NCBI RefSeq assembly: GCF_014773265.1
Contig: NZ_JACWMY010000001.1
Coordinates: 434,001-498,000 of the forward strand
Source of the DNA: Mucilaginibacter pankratovii
GTDB lineage: Bacteria > Bacteroidota > Bacteroidia > Sphingobacteriales > Sphingobacteriaceae
Length of the DNA stretch: 64,000 nt
Reading direction: 5' to 3'
Position numbers and translations under genes: made by a program. Under the pieces are notes generated by a model that was given only the letters and a program-made list of their open reading frames with translations, made no database searches and was not told the origin of the DNA. The stretch's first letter is position 1. Each line of letters begins with the position of its first letter. This document shows, piece by piece, positions 36,964 through 44,685 of the stretch.

Positions 36964-37962
36964 TTATCGGGTGTTAGTGCGTGCCTTCTTTTGTCGCTTT
37001 CGTTTCATACCCAGCACCTGCTGATCATCAATATCGTCGGCAATCATTATCGGCTGGATATGCACCGGTTCGGATTGATATTCGTAAGAATAAGTAAGGG
37101 AATCATCCTTGTTCAAATCGCTAAGCGTAATGAGATCACGCTGTTTCGGCGGAATATATTCGATGTTCTCATCAAGCAAATATTTAAGGCTTAAGATCTC
37201 GCTTCCTTTTAAAACCCGTTTGGTCGCATGATCAATTACGGTATAGCCATAGGGCTTTTTACCATCAGCGCCATGCAGGATAATGTCTACCTGATATCGG
37301 TCGTGCATACGCTGAATGAAAGCCGGGTCGTGCCTTTCCTTTAGAAAGAGTTCCTTGAGCTCAGCCATGCGGGTTTTATACGGAACATAACCTGCTATTT
37401 TACTGGCAAGTTTTTTCTCATTGAGATAATCCCTGCCGAGGTAACCCTGGTTTTCAAGAATTAAATAGAATTGCGCTTTGGTGCTAAATTGGTATTGTAA
37501 AGCAAATGTGTAGCCTAATACTTTATCCAGGCTGCGGACCGAACGTACATGTTCATAGTCCCGGTCGATTAATTTGCCCTGCCGGTCTACCCTTGAAGAG
37601 ACTACGTGTAAGTGATGATTTTCCGTGTCTTTATGAAATACTATGAGGTAAGGTTGCTCACCGTACTTCATTTCTTTCAGCCACATCACCGCTGCTTTCG
37701 TCAGTTCGTGTTTATTGTAATTTCTGCCATTGGCCGAAATTACAGCGTGAAACTGCGTGTTCTTCAGGCCTTTGTTTCTGTGTTGTGCCGCAAGCACCTG
37801 TAGATAGTTAACAAGATCCTGTGGCCTGGGGTTATTTAAAGCCTGGAGAGGCCCGAAATTGGCGATCAGCATTAATTCCCCCGTATTACGGTCAACTTTA
37901 TTAGTATTGTATTGAACACCTGCAAAAGTTATCGATGGTTTTTTAAGGATATGTGCAATCAT
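36964..37962 (-). CDS. relaxase / mobilisation nuclease (MobB-like)
   Basis: A 332-residue protein. The metal-binding motif of relaxases is DTENHHLHVVSSRVDRQG (three His), preceded by TQFHAVISANGRNYNKHELT, and the tail is basic (MKRKRQKKARTNTR). The N-terminus carries the conserved FAGVQYNTNKVDRNTGELM. It nicks the origin of transfer and stays bound to the 5' end. It is on the minus strand after a 415-bp non-coding gap from mobC that contains the octad array; in related elements the two genes are closer together, so the gap is unusual. Confidence 0.9.
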   Translation of the reverse strand: MIAHILKKPSITFAGVQYNTNKVDRNTGELMLIANFGPLQALNNPRPQDLVNYLQVLAAQHRNKGLKNTQFHAVISANGRNYNKHELTKAAVMWLKEMKYGEQPYLIVFHKDTENHHLHVVSSRVDRQGKLIDRDYEHVRSVRSLDKVLGYTFALQYQFSTKAQFYLILENQGYLGRDYLNEKKLASKIAGYVPYKTRMAELKELFLKERHDPAFIQRMHDRYQVDIILHGADGKKPYGYTVIDHATKRVLKGSEILSLKYLLDENIEYIPPKQRDLITLSDLNKDDSLTYSYEYQSEPVHIQPIMIADDIDDQQVLGMKRKRQKKARTNTR

Positions 37963-37991
37963 TGGTACCTAATAGCTGTATTTGTTGGCAT

Positions 37992-38351
37992 CATATATCA
38001 GGCTATCCGGATAACTGTGTATCATAAGACCGATATATCAAACAATCAGCCTATCGGAAGATCCTAATATCTGGCTATCACCAAATCAGCAGAACAGTAT
38101 ATCGCTTTATCCATATATCAACCTATCAGGCGATCCTTATAACCTGTGATAAGCCTATCTTGAAATCGGTCTATCACTGTATCCCGTCCTTGATCTATCG
38201 GTATGCCTTTTGATCGATGTATCGACCTATCCTTGTAACTGCGTATCAGGAAATCACACTATCTGACTATCGGTAGATCTTATTAACCGTTGATCTGGGT
38301 AACGTTCCTTCATTACATCGTTTGATCTTCCAATCAGCGTACCGATGTATC
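37992..38351. repeat. 45-unit tandem 8-bp array, consensus NNNNTATC
   Basis: I divided this stretch in strict 8-bp steps from 37992. All 45 units fit. Exact ATC ends 33 units; AAC ends six and ACC two. Position 6 is A in 42 of 45, position 8 is C in 43 of 45 and position 7 is T in 36. Position 5 is T in 28 and G in 9. Positions 1-4 vary freely. On the transcribed strand each unit is GATANNNN. No frame is open over it, and no gene explains it. The unit before 37992 breaks the register by one base, and after 38351 the motif fades. Confidence 0.9.
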
Positions 38352-38377
38352 ACAAGGCCCTGGATGGGCCTCCAAAT

Positions 38378-38788
38378 TTAATTAGCCATGGCCCGAAGTA
38401 TTTTACGTAAAGCACCTTCAAGTGCTTGTTGTATTTGCAGATATTCTTCAAACAGGCGGTTAAACCTATCGATGACTATCGGATTCAACGAACCTTGTAA
38501 TTTCAGCACATTGGCGTGCCGTGCTAATTGGTTAATATTATTCCCAACGCGGCCAACCTCGGCACCAATGTTATCCAGATGTTTAATTAGTTCTTTTGAA
38601 TTGATAACCGCTTGTTTGGCATCTGATAAAACCCGCATCCTGATCAGGTCAGTTTTAGACGTACCCAGTTCCTTTTCTAAAGCCACAACCACTTCATATT
38701 CGTCATCAGTAAATCTGACATTAATAAATTTGGTCTTTTTGCCCCCTATCATTTTGGGCCTGCCATTTAATTTTTTGAGGTCACCCAT
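38378..38788 (-). CDS. relaxosome protein MobC/MobA type (ribbon-helix-helix)
   Basis: 136 residues from MGDLKKLNGRPKMIGGKKTK, the usual MobC start; the frame is open 30 codons upstream through an inverted-repeat region. The N-terminal half is a ribbon-helix-helix (FINVRFTDDEYEVVVALEKELGTSKTDLIRMRVL) and the C-terminal half a helical domain with the MobC pattern VGNNINQLARHANVL. It opens the origin of transfer for the relaxase. The octad array begins 26 bp past its stop. Confidence 0.88.
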   Translation of the reverse strand: MGDLKKLNGRPKMIGGKKTKFINVRFTDDEYEVVVALEKELGTSKTDLIRMRVLSDAKQAVINSKELIKHLDNIGAEVGRVGNNINQLARHANVLKLQGSLNPIVIDRFNRLFEEYLQIQQALEGALRKILRAMAN

Positions 38789-38813
38789 AGAAAAACGAGT
38801 TGCGAGTTTTTTA

Positions 38814-38982
38814 CCTCCCCCCGGGAGGGCAAGAGACTTTTTGTGTAACAAAAAGACATCTTGCCGTTGTAAAAACAACGGCTTTTTGGCTTATCGAAAA
38901 GGCAGTTGAATCACCCTTTTGCTAATTGTCAGGGATTGAACAAATAGTTAGACAATGGCTCGCCGGGTATTTGTGCCCGGCG
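38814..38982. other. candidate origin of transfer (inverted-repeat cluster)
   Basis: Directly upstream of mobC, four perfect inverted repeats follow each other: CCTCCC/GGGAGG (38814-38828), CTTTTTGT/ACAAAAAG (38837-38855), GCCGTTGT/ACAACGGC (38863-38882, followed by TTTTT) and CGCCGGG/CCCGGCG (38961-38982). A GGGCAAGAG follows the first. Such clusters with GC-rich stems next to mobC are usual for oriT. The nick site cannot be fixed from sequence alone. The third hairpin could equally be a terminator on the plus strand. Confidence 0.5.
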
Positions 38983-39018
38983 ATCTGCAGATTTCGACGT
39001 ACCTTAGTTTGCTATCAC

Positions 39019-39963
39019 CTACCTGGAAAATGGAACCTTGACACCAGAAAAAAACGTATCAGTTTTTCTTTCCGCCGACAAAAGCGCATGACGAAGCGCT
39101 TTTATTTTGTCGTTATAATCATTGTACCCATCGTATACCGATGAACGGTCGGTTCCATAGGGGAGCGCTTTGATAAAGTCCTTTGTGGCTAAAAAGCCTT
39201 GTTTATCGCGGTCAAAATAAACATCCAGGCTCGAATACAGCTTTGCTTTATTGATACCCGCTTGTAAAAGGGATAGCGTGTTTAAAACAATGATGCTATG
39301 ATCGGCTAAAGGATTATCCGTCCGCCAACTCAGGTAATTGATATAACCTTCAAATACCGCCGCCTTTTTAGCATTAGCCTCCAACACGGTGATTCCCTTA
39401 TGCCCCATGCAGCCTTTAAAGTATTTGTTCCGAACTTCCCAGCCGGAATTTTCATTTTGCCAGCCGGCAGCGAAGAATTGTTTACGAACACCTTTATCAT
39501 CCTCCACATAATAATATACCTCTTTCAGGCATTTTTCGGCGGCTTCATAAACGCCGCGGTTTTTCAGGTATTCGGTTATTGCCGGGTGCGTACCTAACGG
39601 TTTCACCTGATGAACAATGTAGTGCGGTAATTTTGTGGCTTTACGCGGGCGGGTTATCCTGGCCTCCCCTATTTCGATCGCACAGGCCTCCTGAATTTTT
39701 TTGATGACCTCGTTAAAATTTAGATTTTTCCAGTAGGCCAGCCCGAAATCAATAATGTTGCCACCTTTGCCAGTACCATGGTCGAACCAGACACCCAGGT
39801 CATCGTTGACACTTAGGGAGGGTTGGGAGTCATTGTCCCTTAACATACTGATGTACATTCTTTCCCGTCCCCGTTTGGGTACTGGCTGATAACCTAAGCG
39901 GCTCAGCAGGCCAACAATAGATGCCTGTTCTTTGAGCTCTTTTGCAGTTAATAAATTAGCCAT
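39019..39963 (-). CDS. Toprim-domain DNA primase
   Basis: 314 residues from MANLLTAKELKEQASIVGLL. The N-terminal 90 residues have the fold pattern of a CHC2-type primase zinc domain (DNDSQPSLSVNDDLGVWFDHGTGKGGNIIDF) without the Cys ligands. The Toprim domain follows, with KAAVFEGYINYLSW (Glu) and LDVYFDRDKQGFLATKDFIKALP (DxD and Gly). It would prime the transferred strand. A start at 39993 adds ten residues. It is the first gene of the minus-strand transfer block. Confidence 0.85.
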   Translation of the reverse strand: MANLLTAKELKEQASIVGLLSRLGYQPVPKRGRERMYISMLRDNDSQPSLSVNDDLGVWFDHGTGKGGNIIDFGLAYWKNLNFNEVIKKIQEACAIEIGEARITRPRKATKLPHYIVHQVKPLGTHPAITEYLKNRGVYEAAEKCLKEVYYYVEDDKGVRKQFFAAGWQNENSGWEVRNKYFKGCMGHKGITVLEANAKKAAVFEGYINYLSWRTDNPLADHSIIVLNTLSLLQAGINKAKLYSSLDVYFDRDKQGFLATKDFIKALPYGTDRSSVYDGYNDYNDKIKALRHALLSAERKTDTFFSGVKVPFSR

Positions 39964-40362
39964 AAAATATAATTGTTTAGAAGTTAAATGCATGAAAAGC
40001 GTCGATTGACGATAGTACCGGCAGCGGGTAACGATCCCGATTAATTCACTTCTGCCGGCAGATATTCGGGATTACTCGCGTCAGATCCTACGATCCGGGC
40101 TCTCGCCTGCCTTTGCGCTCTCGGGTTGCGGCTTTACGCTTACCTTCGCAAAATTTCCGGCTCCCCGCCGGATAATGTTTCATCCCCACATGTCAAATAA
40201 CTTTCGTATTCCATCCGGCTAACCGGAGATCATGTGGCAAAGCAACCGTGTTTTGAGTTGCCCAAAAAGTTCAAGTTTTTATTGCACCCCAAATTGCACC
40301 CTTGCACCCAATTGATTTACAGGCGATTATCATCAATAAAAAAACTTCTCTTTTGGCGACAA
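39964..40362. other. non-coding region upstream of the primase gene
   Basis: No gene is seen in about 400 bp. TTGCACCC occurs three times within 28 bp (40282, 40294, 40302), that is GGGTGCAA read toward the primase gene. A nested hairpin joins CCACATG at 40186-40192 to CATGTGG at 40231-40237 with inner TCCGG/CCGGA. GC-rich palindromes (CCGGCTCCCCGCCGG) precede it. Possible promoter/operator or a replication-start element. Confidence 0.5.
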
Positions 40363-40391
40363 ACAAAAAAACCGCCCTTATGAGGCGGCTT
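40363..40391 (-). terminator. intrinsic terminator
   Basis: On the minus strand GCCGCC and GGCGGT form a hairpin with a 7-nt loop, followed by seven T residues (plus-strand run of A at 40365-40371). It ends transcription of the RteC-like gene at 40414-41100. Confidence 0.8.
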
Positions 40392-40413
40392 TGAAAGAAA
40401 TCGCAGAAATGAT

Positions 40414-41100
40414 TCAGTAATCCTTAATAATCAGGATCAGCTTTTCCAGCGTTGCTATGGCGACATCTTTATCAATCTGCTCAATGTGATAAGTGCTTTT
40501 TCGCATACTGTTCCAAGATATATTTTTCATGTTTTCCGTGGAAAGAAAGGGTACGATAGATCGAAAAATAACGCTGATGGAACTGGCTATGATGAGCTTG
40601 GCATCGTCTGCGGCTTTCAGGATAATTCCGATTTGGTCGACGCTCAGCTTACAGAGTATTTTGGAGATGACTATTGGCTGCTTTGGAGTAACAAGGTCTT
40701 CAGTAAACTTATCAATAACATATTTGCCGTACCGTTTTTTTAAGGCTGCAGCAGTATTTTGTAGGGAAAGTACGAGGTTTTCGCCTATTGCCGCTAATGG
40801 CTGGTTATCATCGTAGCCTGCCAGATTTTCCATAGCCTGCTGTTCCAGCAAGCGCAGAGAATCGTAGAAATGGGTTACGATTGCTTTGATTTTCTTTGGT
40901 GAAAAAAGGTAAAAAGTGACCGATTTCAGATTCCTTAGAACATTTTGCAATTCCTGATCGAATTTGCTTTCAATCGATAATAATTGTTGTATTCCCAGCT
41001 CAGAAACATTTGCTTTTTTTGGGTTTAGCGTTACCTCTATTACTTCGTCCAGCCAGGCATAAGGATAGCCTTGCTTCTTACCTTTATTGTACATAACCAC
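40414..41100 (-). CDS. RteC-like regulatory protein, short form
   Basis: A 228-residue protein. The C-terminal 80 residues (KLSVDQIGIILKAADDAKLI, IFRSIVPFLSTENMKNISWNSMRKSTY) resemble the C-terminal region of RteC, the CTnDOT regulator that drives excision. The N-terminal half is shorter than in RteC, and it differs from the 390-residue RteC-like protein at 41368. It may regulate the element. The call rests on motif resemblance read by eye. Confidence 0.55.
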   Translation of the reverse strand: MVMYNKGKKQGYPYAWLDEVIEVTLNPKKANVSELGIQQLLSIESKFDQELQNVLRNLKSVTFYLFSPKKIKAIVTHFYDSLRLLEQQAMENLAGYDDNQPLAAIGENLVLSLQNTAAALKKRYGKYVIDKFTEDLVTPKQPIVISKILCKLSVDQIGIILKAADDAKLIIASSISVIFRSIVPFLSTENMKNISWNSMRKSTYHIEQIDKDVAIATLEKLILIIKDY

Positions 41101-41367
41101 CTCCTCAAATTTCCCTATAGCAACTTTAAACTACAGCAAAAATTCATCATGGTTGAACTGCTTCAAAGGGGAAATACCCTGATTGCATAAGGATTTAATG
41201 CGCTAACGAAGTAAGCTCAGCTGCTCATGCGAAGTGATCTTTAGAATCAAAGATAATATATGCTGTGTACGCTTTTCATAGATTTACTTTGTCCGATTGT
41301 CCAACTTTTGTGATAAAATAGACCTCTTGGAAAGTTGCTGACGGATTTATCTTTAACCAACTTATTT

Positions 41368-42540
41368 TTATTTTGGAAAAAACATTTTATTGACTTTTGA
41401 CACCATTTTCAATAGTAGCTCCCTTACCGCATAGCCTGTAAACTGATCGCCGCTATAGTATAATTTATTCATACTGCCATAAGATATACTTTCCTGTTTT
41501 TTACTCATGAAGTGAGTAGAAAAAAACTTCAATATGGCAGTAATATTTTTCATCGTAAAGACTCCTTCCTCATATAACAATCTGACCAACAATGCCATTT
41601 GAGCTACAGTAAGCTTTAATTCTAACTTGTCTGGAATTTCGCGTTCATCGCCGTTGGCCGTAAAATGTTCTTGACGGATAACCTCGTTCAACCAAAGGTC
41701 CAGCTGAATATGAACCGCAGCAACATTTGGATCAAATGCGGTAGTCGTCATTACCGGCATAGTTTTGAGTAAGAGTAGCTGTTTCATCAACATTGGCCCT
41801 TGGTCTTCCGCATGCAACACGAACTTTTTGTTCAATACATCGTCCTGATACCACTGGCAAAAGTTAAGGTGATTAAAGTTTATATAGAATAGTGCCTCAA
41901 TGATGCTGTGTGTAAGATCTGCGCTACCAACGAAAGCAACGGTGCCCTGCAACGTCTCTGTAAAAGTCGTCAAATATTCAGCTGCACGATAACTAAGCAA
42001 AGCTTTGCTATCAGTGTTAATGATAACGCCCAGATAGTCCATTAAACAAACCTTAAGGCCTGGATCTATTTCGATATTTTCCAAGCCGGCGCTTAACTCT
42101 TCCGCTAACTCAGCCATTTTTTTCCTTACGGATGGCGTTATAGCATCCGGTATTTTTCCGTTCTGATCGACATAAGAATGGAAATATTGTAACTGGAAAT
42201 CTCTTAAATCAAGCATACACACCTGTAATAGCAATGGTATTCTCAAAAGCGCATCATCTTCTGTCAAGCCATTATCGTTAGCAGATCCGATCAGCTTATA
42301 AATAAAATCTGTCTTTTCCAGGATGACCTGTTGCTGAAAGGCTATATATCGTCGAAGAACATAATCCTTTACCTGACTGAATAGTAGTTCCGTCCAGACT
42401 TTCTTTATCCGCTGGCATTCCTCCCTTATATGGGTTTCCTGCGCGGTCAAATAGGCTGTCGACAAAACTTCAGATTTGTCTATCATACCGGGAAAACCAG
42501 CCGCCATGGTGGCCAGCATTTTTAATTCGTCCTTAAGCAT
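41368..42540 (-). CDS. RteC-like regulatory protein, long form
   Basis: A 390-residue protein whose C-terminus KLTVAQMALLVRLLYEEGVF, ITAILKFFSTHFMSKKQESISYGSMNKLYY, is the RteC-type pattern (an L.VAQMALL helix and then IS..S). The rest is helical, without enzyme motifs. In CTnDOT, RteC activates the excision operon and is controlled by the RteA/RteB two-component system. Here a LytS/LytTR pair lies 300 bp away. It is in the same strand as the small peptide gene (36-bp gap), which suggests it may instead serve the LanB locus. Confidence 0.7.
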   Translation of the reverse strand: MLKDELKMLATMAAGFPGMIDKSEVLSTAYLTAQETHIREECQRIKKVWTELLFSQVKDYVLRRYIAFQQQVILEKTDFIYKLIGSANDNGLTEDDALLRIPLLLQVCMLDLRDFQLQYFHSYVDQNGKIPDAITPSVRKKMAELAEELSAGLENIEIDPGLKVCLMDYLGVIINTDSKALLSYRAAEYLTTFTETLQGTVAFVGSADLTHSIIEALFYINFNHLNFCQWYQDDVLNKKFVLHAEDQGPMLMKQLLLLKTMPVMTTTAFDPNVAAVHIQLDLWLNEVIRQEHFTANGDEREIPDKLELKLTVAQMALLVRLLYEEGVFTMKNITAILKFFSTHFMSKKQESISYGSMNKLYYSGDQFTGYAVRELLLKMVSKVNKMFFPK

Positions 42541-42575
42541 AGTATCAAATTTTTAATTCGGGAATTACCTAATTA

Positions 42576-42767
42576 TTAGATTCTTATGTTCGTTTCCCTT
42601 TGTGGCTTGCCGAAATGTGTTTGCCCGCTGACGGTAGTTAATACGGTAATCGTTGTATTAGTTGGGTCACCTACAGTCGTTTCCGCGGAATTGCCATCTA
42701 TCAGATCATTGAAGCGATGTAACTTATTGATCTTTTTATTGATTTTTTTTACTATTATCTTTTTCAT
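42576..42767 (-). CDS. candidate RiPP precursor peptide, Thr-rich and Cys-free
   Basis: A 63-residue peptide. The first 20 residues are very basic (KKIIVKKINKKINKLHRF), then FNDLIDG, which recalls the FNLD box of class I lanthipeptide leaders. The rest holds ten Thr and two Ser but no Cys (ETTVGDPTNTTITVLTTVSG). It lies beside a LanB dehydratase and its regulators. Without Cys no lanthionine ring could form, so a dehydrated linear product would be expected. It may also be an ordinary small protein. Confidence 0.55.
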   Translation of the reverse strand: MKKIIVKKINKKINKLHRFNDLIDGNSAETTVGDPTNTTITVLTTVSGQTHFGKPQRETNIRI

Positions 42768-42859
42768 ATCAGTTACTTTTTACTCAAATTAGGAGTAATC
42801 AATAGGGTACAGCAACTTTGTTACACGCATGACATGATGCAGTAGACACATAACCGGCA

Positions 42860-43957
42860 ATGACAATGGGATTACAATTGAGAATAGGCTTATTCAAAAA
42901 ATTGGATTACAAACTGCTCCTGAAGCATTTTGCCGGCTGGGTCATTTTTATCATTTATGAAGTTAGTTTTGCGAGGTTTAGCATCGGTGCTTTTGCACCT
43001 TTGCAAAACTATATCTGTTACTATGGATTAAATGTGTTATTGTTTTATTTCAATGCCCATGTTGTCCTCCCTTTTGCGATTAAGTCCGGCAGGTCTTATC
43101 TTGTGATTCCCGTGATGATGATCCTGGAGTTGTTCATTTACCTGGTACTTAAATATGCTCTTGATACAGTTTTGGCCTTTTCGATAGATAAGATCCCAAG
43201 TCAAACTGTCTATATTAAAACATTATTGCTTCCCAATATTTACCGAGGCATATCATTTTTGGGCTGTAGTTCACTTTATTTGGCTATTCTACGGGTTCTC
43301 ATGTTTAGAAACCGTGTGCATAATACTGAAACAATCCAGCTTAAAACCCTTAAAGAAAAAGCGGAATTAGAGAGAAACTTAGCGGAGGCAATGAACGCCT
43401 ATCTCCAGCAACAGATCAGTCCCCATTTATTGTTCAATACCCTGACATTTATCCATAACACTTATTATAAGCAATCCCGTGAGGCCTCTCAATGTGTTTT
43501 ATTGCTCGTTGATATTATGCGGTTTTCGCTGGAGGAGGTTAGTATCAGCGGGAAAACCCAGTTAGCAAAAGAAGTTGAGCAGATACAAAATTTTATCGAA
43601 CTCAACCAGCTTCGGTTTGATTATGAACTGTATATAGATTTTCAGGTAGCCGGGGATATGGAAAGAGCGCAAATCATTCCTTTAATACTGTTGACGCTGA
43701 CTGAAAATATTTTCAAGCACGGATACATGAAAAAGAAGGAAGGTGAAGCAAAATTGCACATTACGATCAACGCGCAAAACGAACTGAGATTTGTAAGTTG
43801 GAATTTAAAAAAACATCAGCCGGAGAAAAAACGTTTACGATCTATAGGCATAAAAAACGTTATCAAGCGTTTAGACTATAGCTACCAGCACCATTATAAA
43901 CTTAATATTAGAGATGAGGAGGACAGTTTTGGCGTTGAACTAATGATGCAGCTATGA
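42860..43957 (+). CDS. LytS-type sensor histidine kinase
   Basis: A 365-residue kinase with four N-terminal transmembrane helices (residues about 20-150), no extracytoplasmic sensor domain, and a HisKA_5-type kinase core with QQQISPHLLFNTLTFIHN as the phospho-His box and a short ATPase region with SIGIKNVIKRLDYSYQ. This is the usual Bacteroidetes kinase paired with LytTR regulators. It overlaps the regulator gene by 4 bp. It starts divergently from the small peptide gene, with 92 bp between. Confidence 0.92.
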   Translation: MTMGLQLRIGLFKKLDYKLLLKHFAGWVIFIIYEVSFARFSIGAFAPLQNYICYYGLNVLLFYFNAHVVLPFAIKSGRSYLVIPVMMILELFIYLVLKYALDTVLAFSIDKIPSQTVYIKTLLLPNIYRGISFLGCSSLYLAILRVLMFRNRVHNTETIQLKTLKEKAELERNLAEAMNAYLQQQISPHLLFNTLTFIHNTYYKQSREASQCVLLLVDIMRFSLEEVSISGKTQLAKEVEQIQNFIELNQLRFDYELYIDFQVAGDMERAQIIPLILLTLTENIFKHGYMKKKEGEAKLHITINAQNELRFVSWNLKKHQPEKKRLRSIGIKNVIKRLDYSYQHHYKLNIRDEEDSFGVELMMQL

Positions 43958-44685
43958 ATTTAAAATGCTATGTAATCGATGACGAATACCATTCGGTTGA
44001 AATGCTTTTGTCTTATATCGATCAAACTGACGGTCTCGAACTGCAAGGATTTTCAACTAACCCACTAATCGCACTGAATGAAGTAACCGGCACTAATCCC
44101 CCGGACATTACATTTTTAGATGTAGAAATGCCGGAACTTTCCGGGATGGAATTTGCTGAAATGGCAAATCTTTACACGAAGATCATTTTTACGACTTCCT
44201 TTCAGGAGTTTACTTTAGAAGCTTTTGAAAAAGAAGCGTTTGACTTTTTGTTAAAGCCGATCAGTTATCCACGTTTCTGGAGGAGCGTTCAACGTGTCCA
44301 GCGAGATGTCAAAAAGGCCGAAGCTAGTCAACAGAAAAAAAGAGACTTCTTTTTTGTTAAAACTGAAACTAAAGGAAAAATGGTCAAGGTGACCATTAAT
44401 GATATATTATATGTAGAAGGTGCCCAAAACTATATCAAAATCCACCTTACATCAGGATATGTCATGCCGTATTTAACGATAAATGAAATTGAACAGTACC
44501 TGCCTATGGACCATTTTACCAGGGTACACCAATCATTTATCATTAATACAGACCGGATCAAGGCCGTTGAACAAACGAGGGTGATATTGGAAGACGATAT
44601 AAGTCTAAATCTGGGCAGGTTTTATAAAGACACATTCCTTGAAAAAATGAATGAACTGCTACTTAAATCACGCAGGAGGTTTTGA
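43954..44685 (+). CDS. LytTR-family response regulator
   Basis: A 243-residue protein. The receiver domain shows the DDE pair near the start (VIDDEYHSVEML), the phospho-Asp region ITFLDVEMPELSGMEF and the Lys region FDFLLKPISY. From about residue 135 a LytTR DNA-binding domain follows (FFFVKTETKGKMVKVTINDILYVEGAQNYIKIHL, FTRVHQSFIIN). It would bind an imperfect direct repeat upstream of target genes. The end overlaps the end of the convergent lanB by 18 bp. Confidence 0.93.
   Translation: MNLKCYVIDDEYHSVEMLLSYIDQTDGLELQGFSTNPLIALNEVTGTNPPDITFLDVEMPELSGMEFAEMANLYTKIIFTTSFQEFTLEAFEKEAFDFLLKPISYPRFWRSVQRVQRDVKKAEASQQKKRDFFFVKTETKGKMVKVTINDILYVEGAQNYIKIHLTSGYVMPYLTINEIEQYLPMDHFTRVHQSFIINTDRIKAVEQTRVILEDDISLNLGRFYKDTFLEKMNELLLKSRRRF

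Noticed and set aside
37992..38351. CRISPR array
   Set aside because: The unit is 8 bp with a 3-4 bp core; there are no conserved 23-40 bp repeats, no unique spacers and no cas genes.
37992..38351. Protein-coding repeat (for example an octapeptide repeat)
   Set aside because: The 8-bp period is not a multiple of three; stop codons occur in all frames and no open frame crosses the region.
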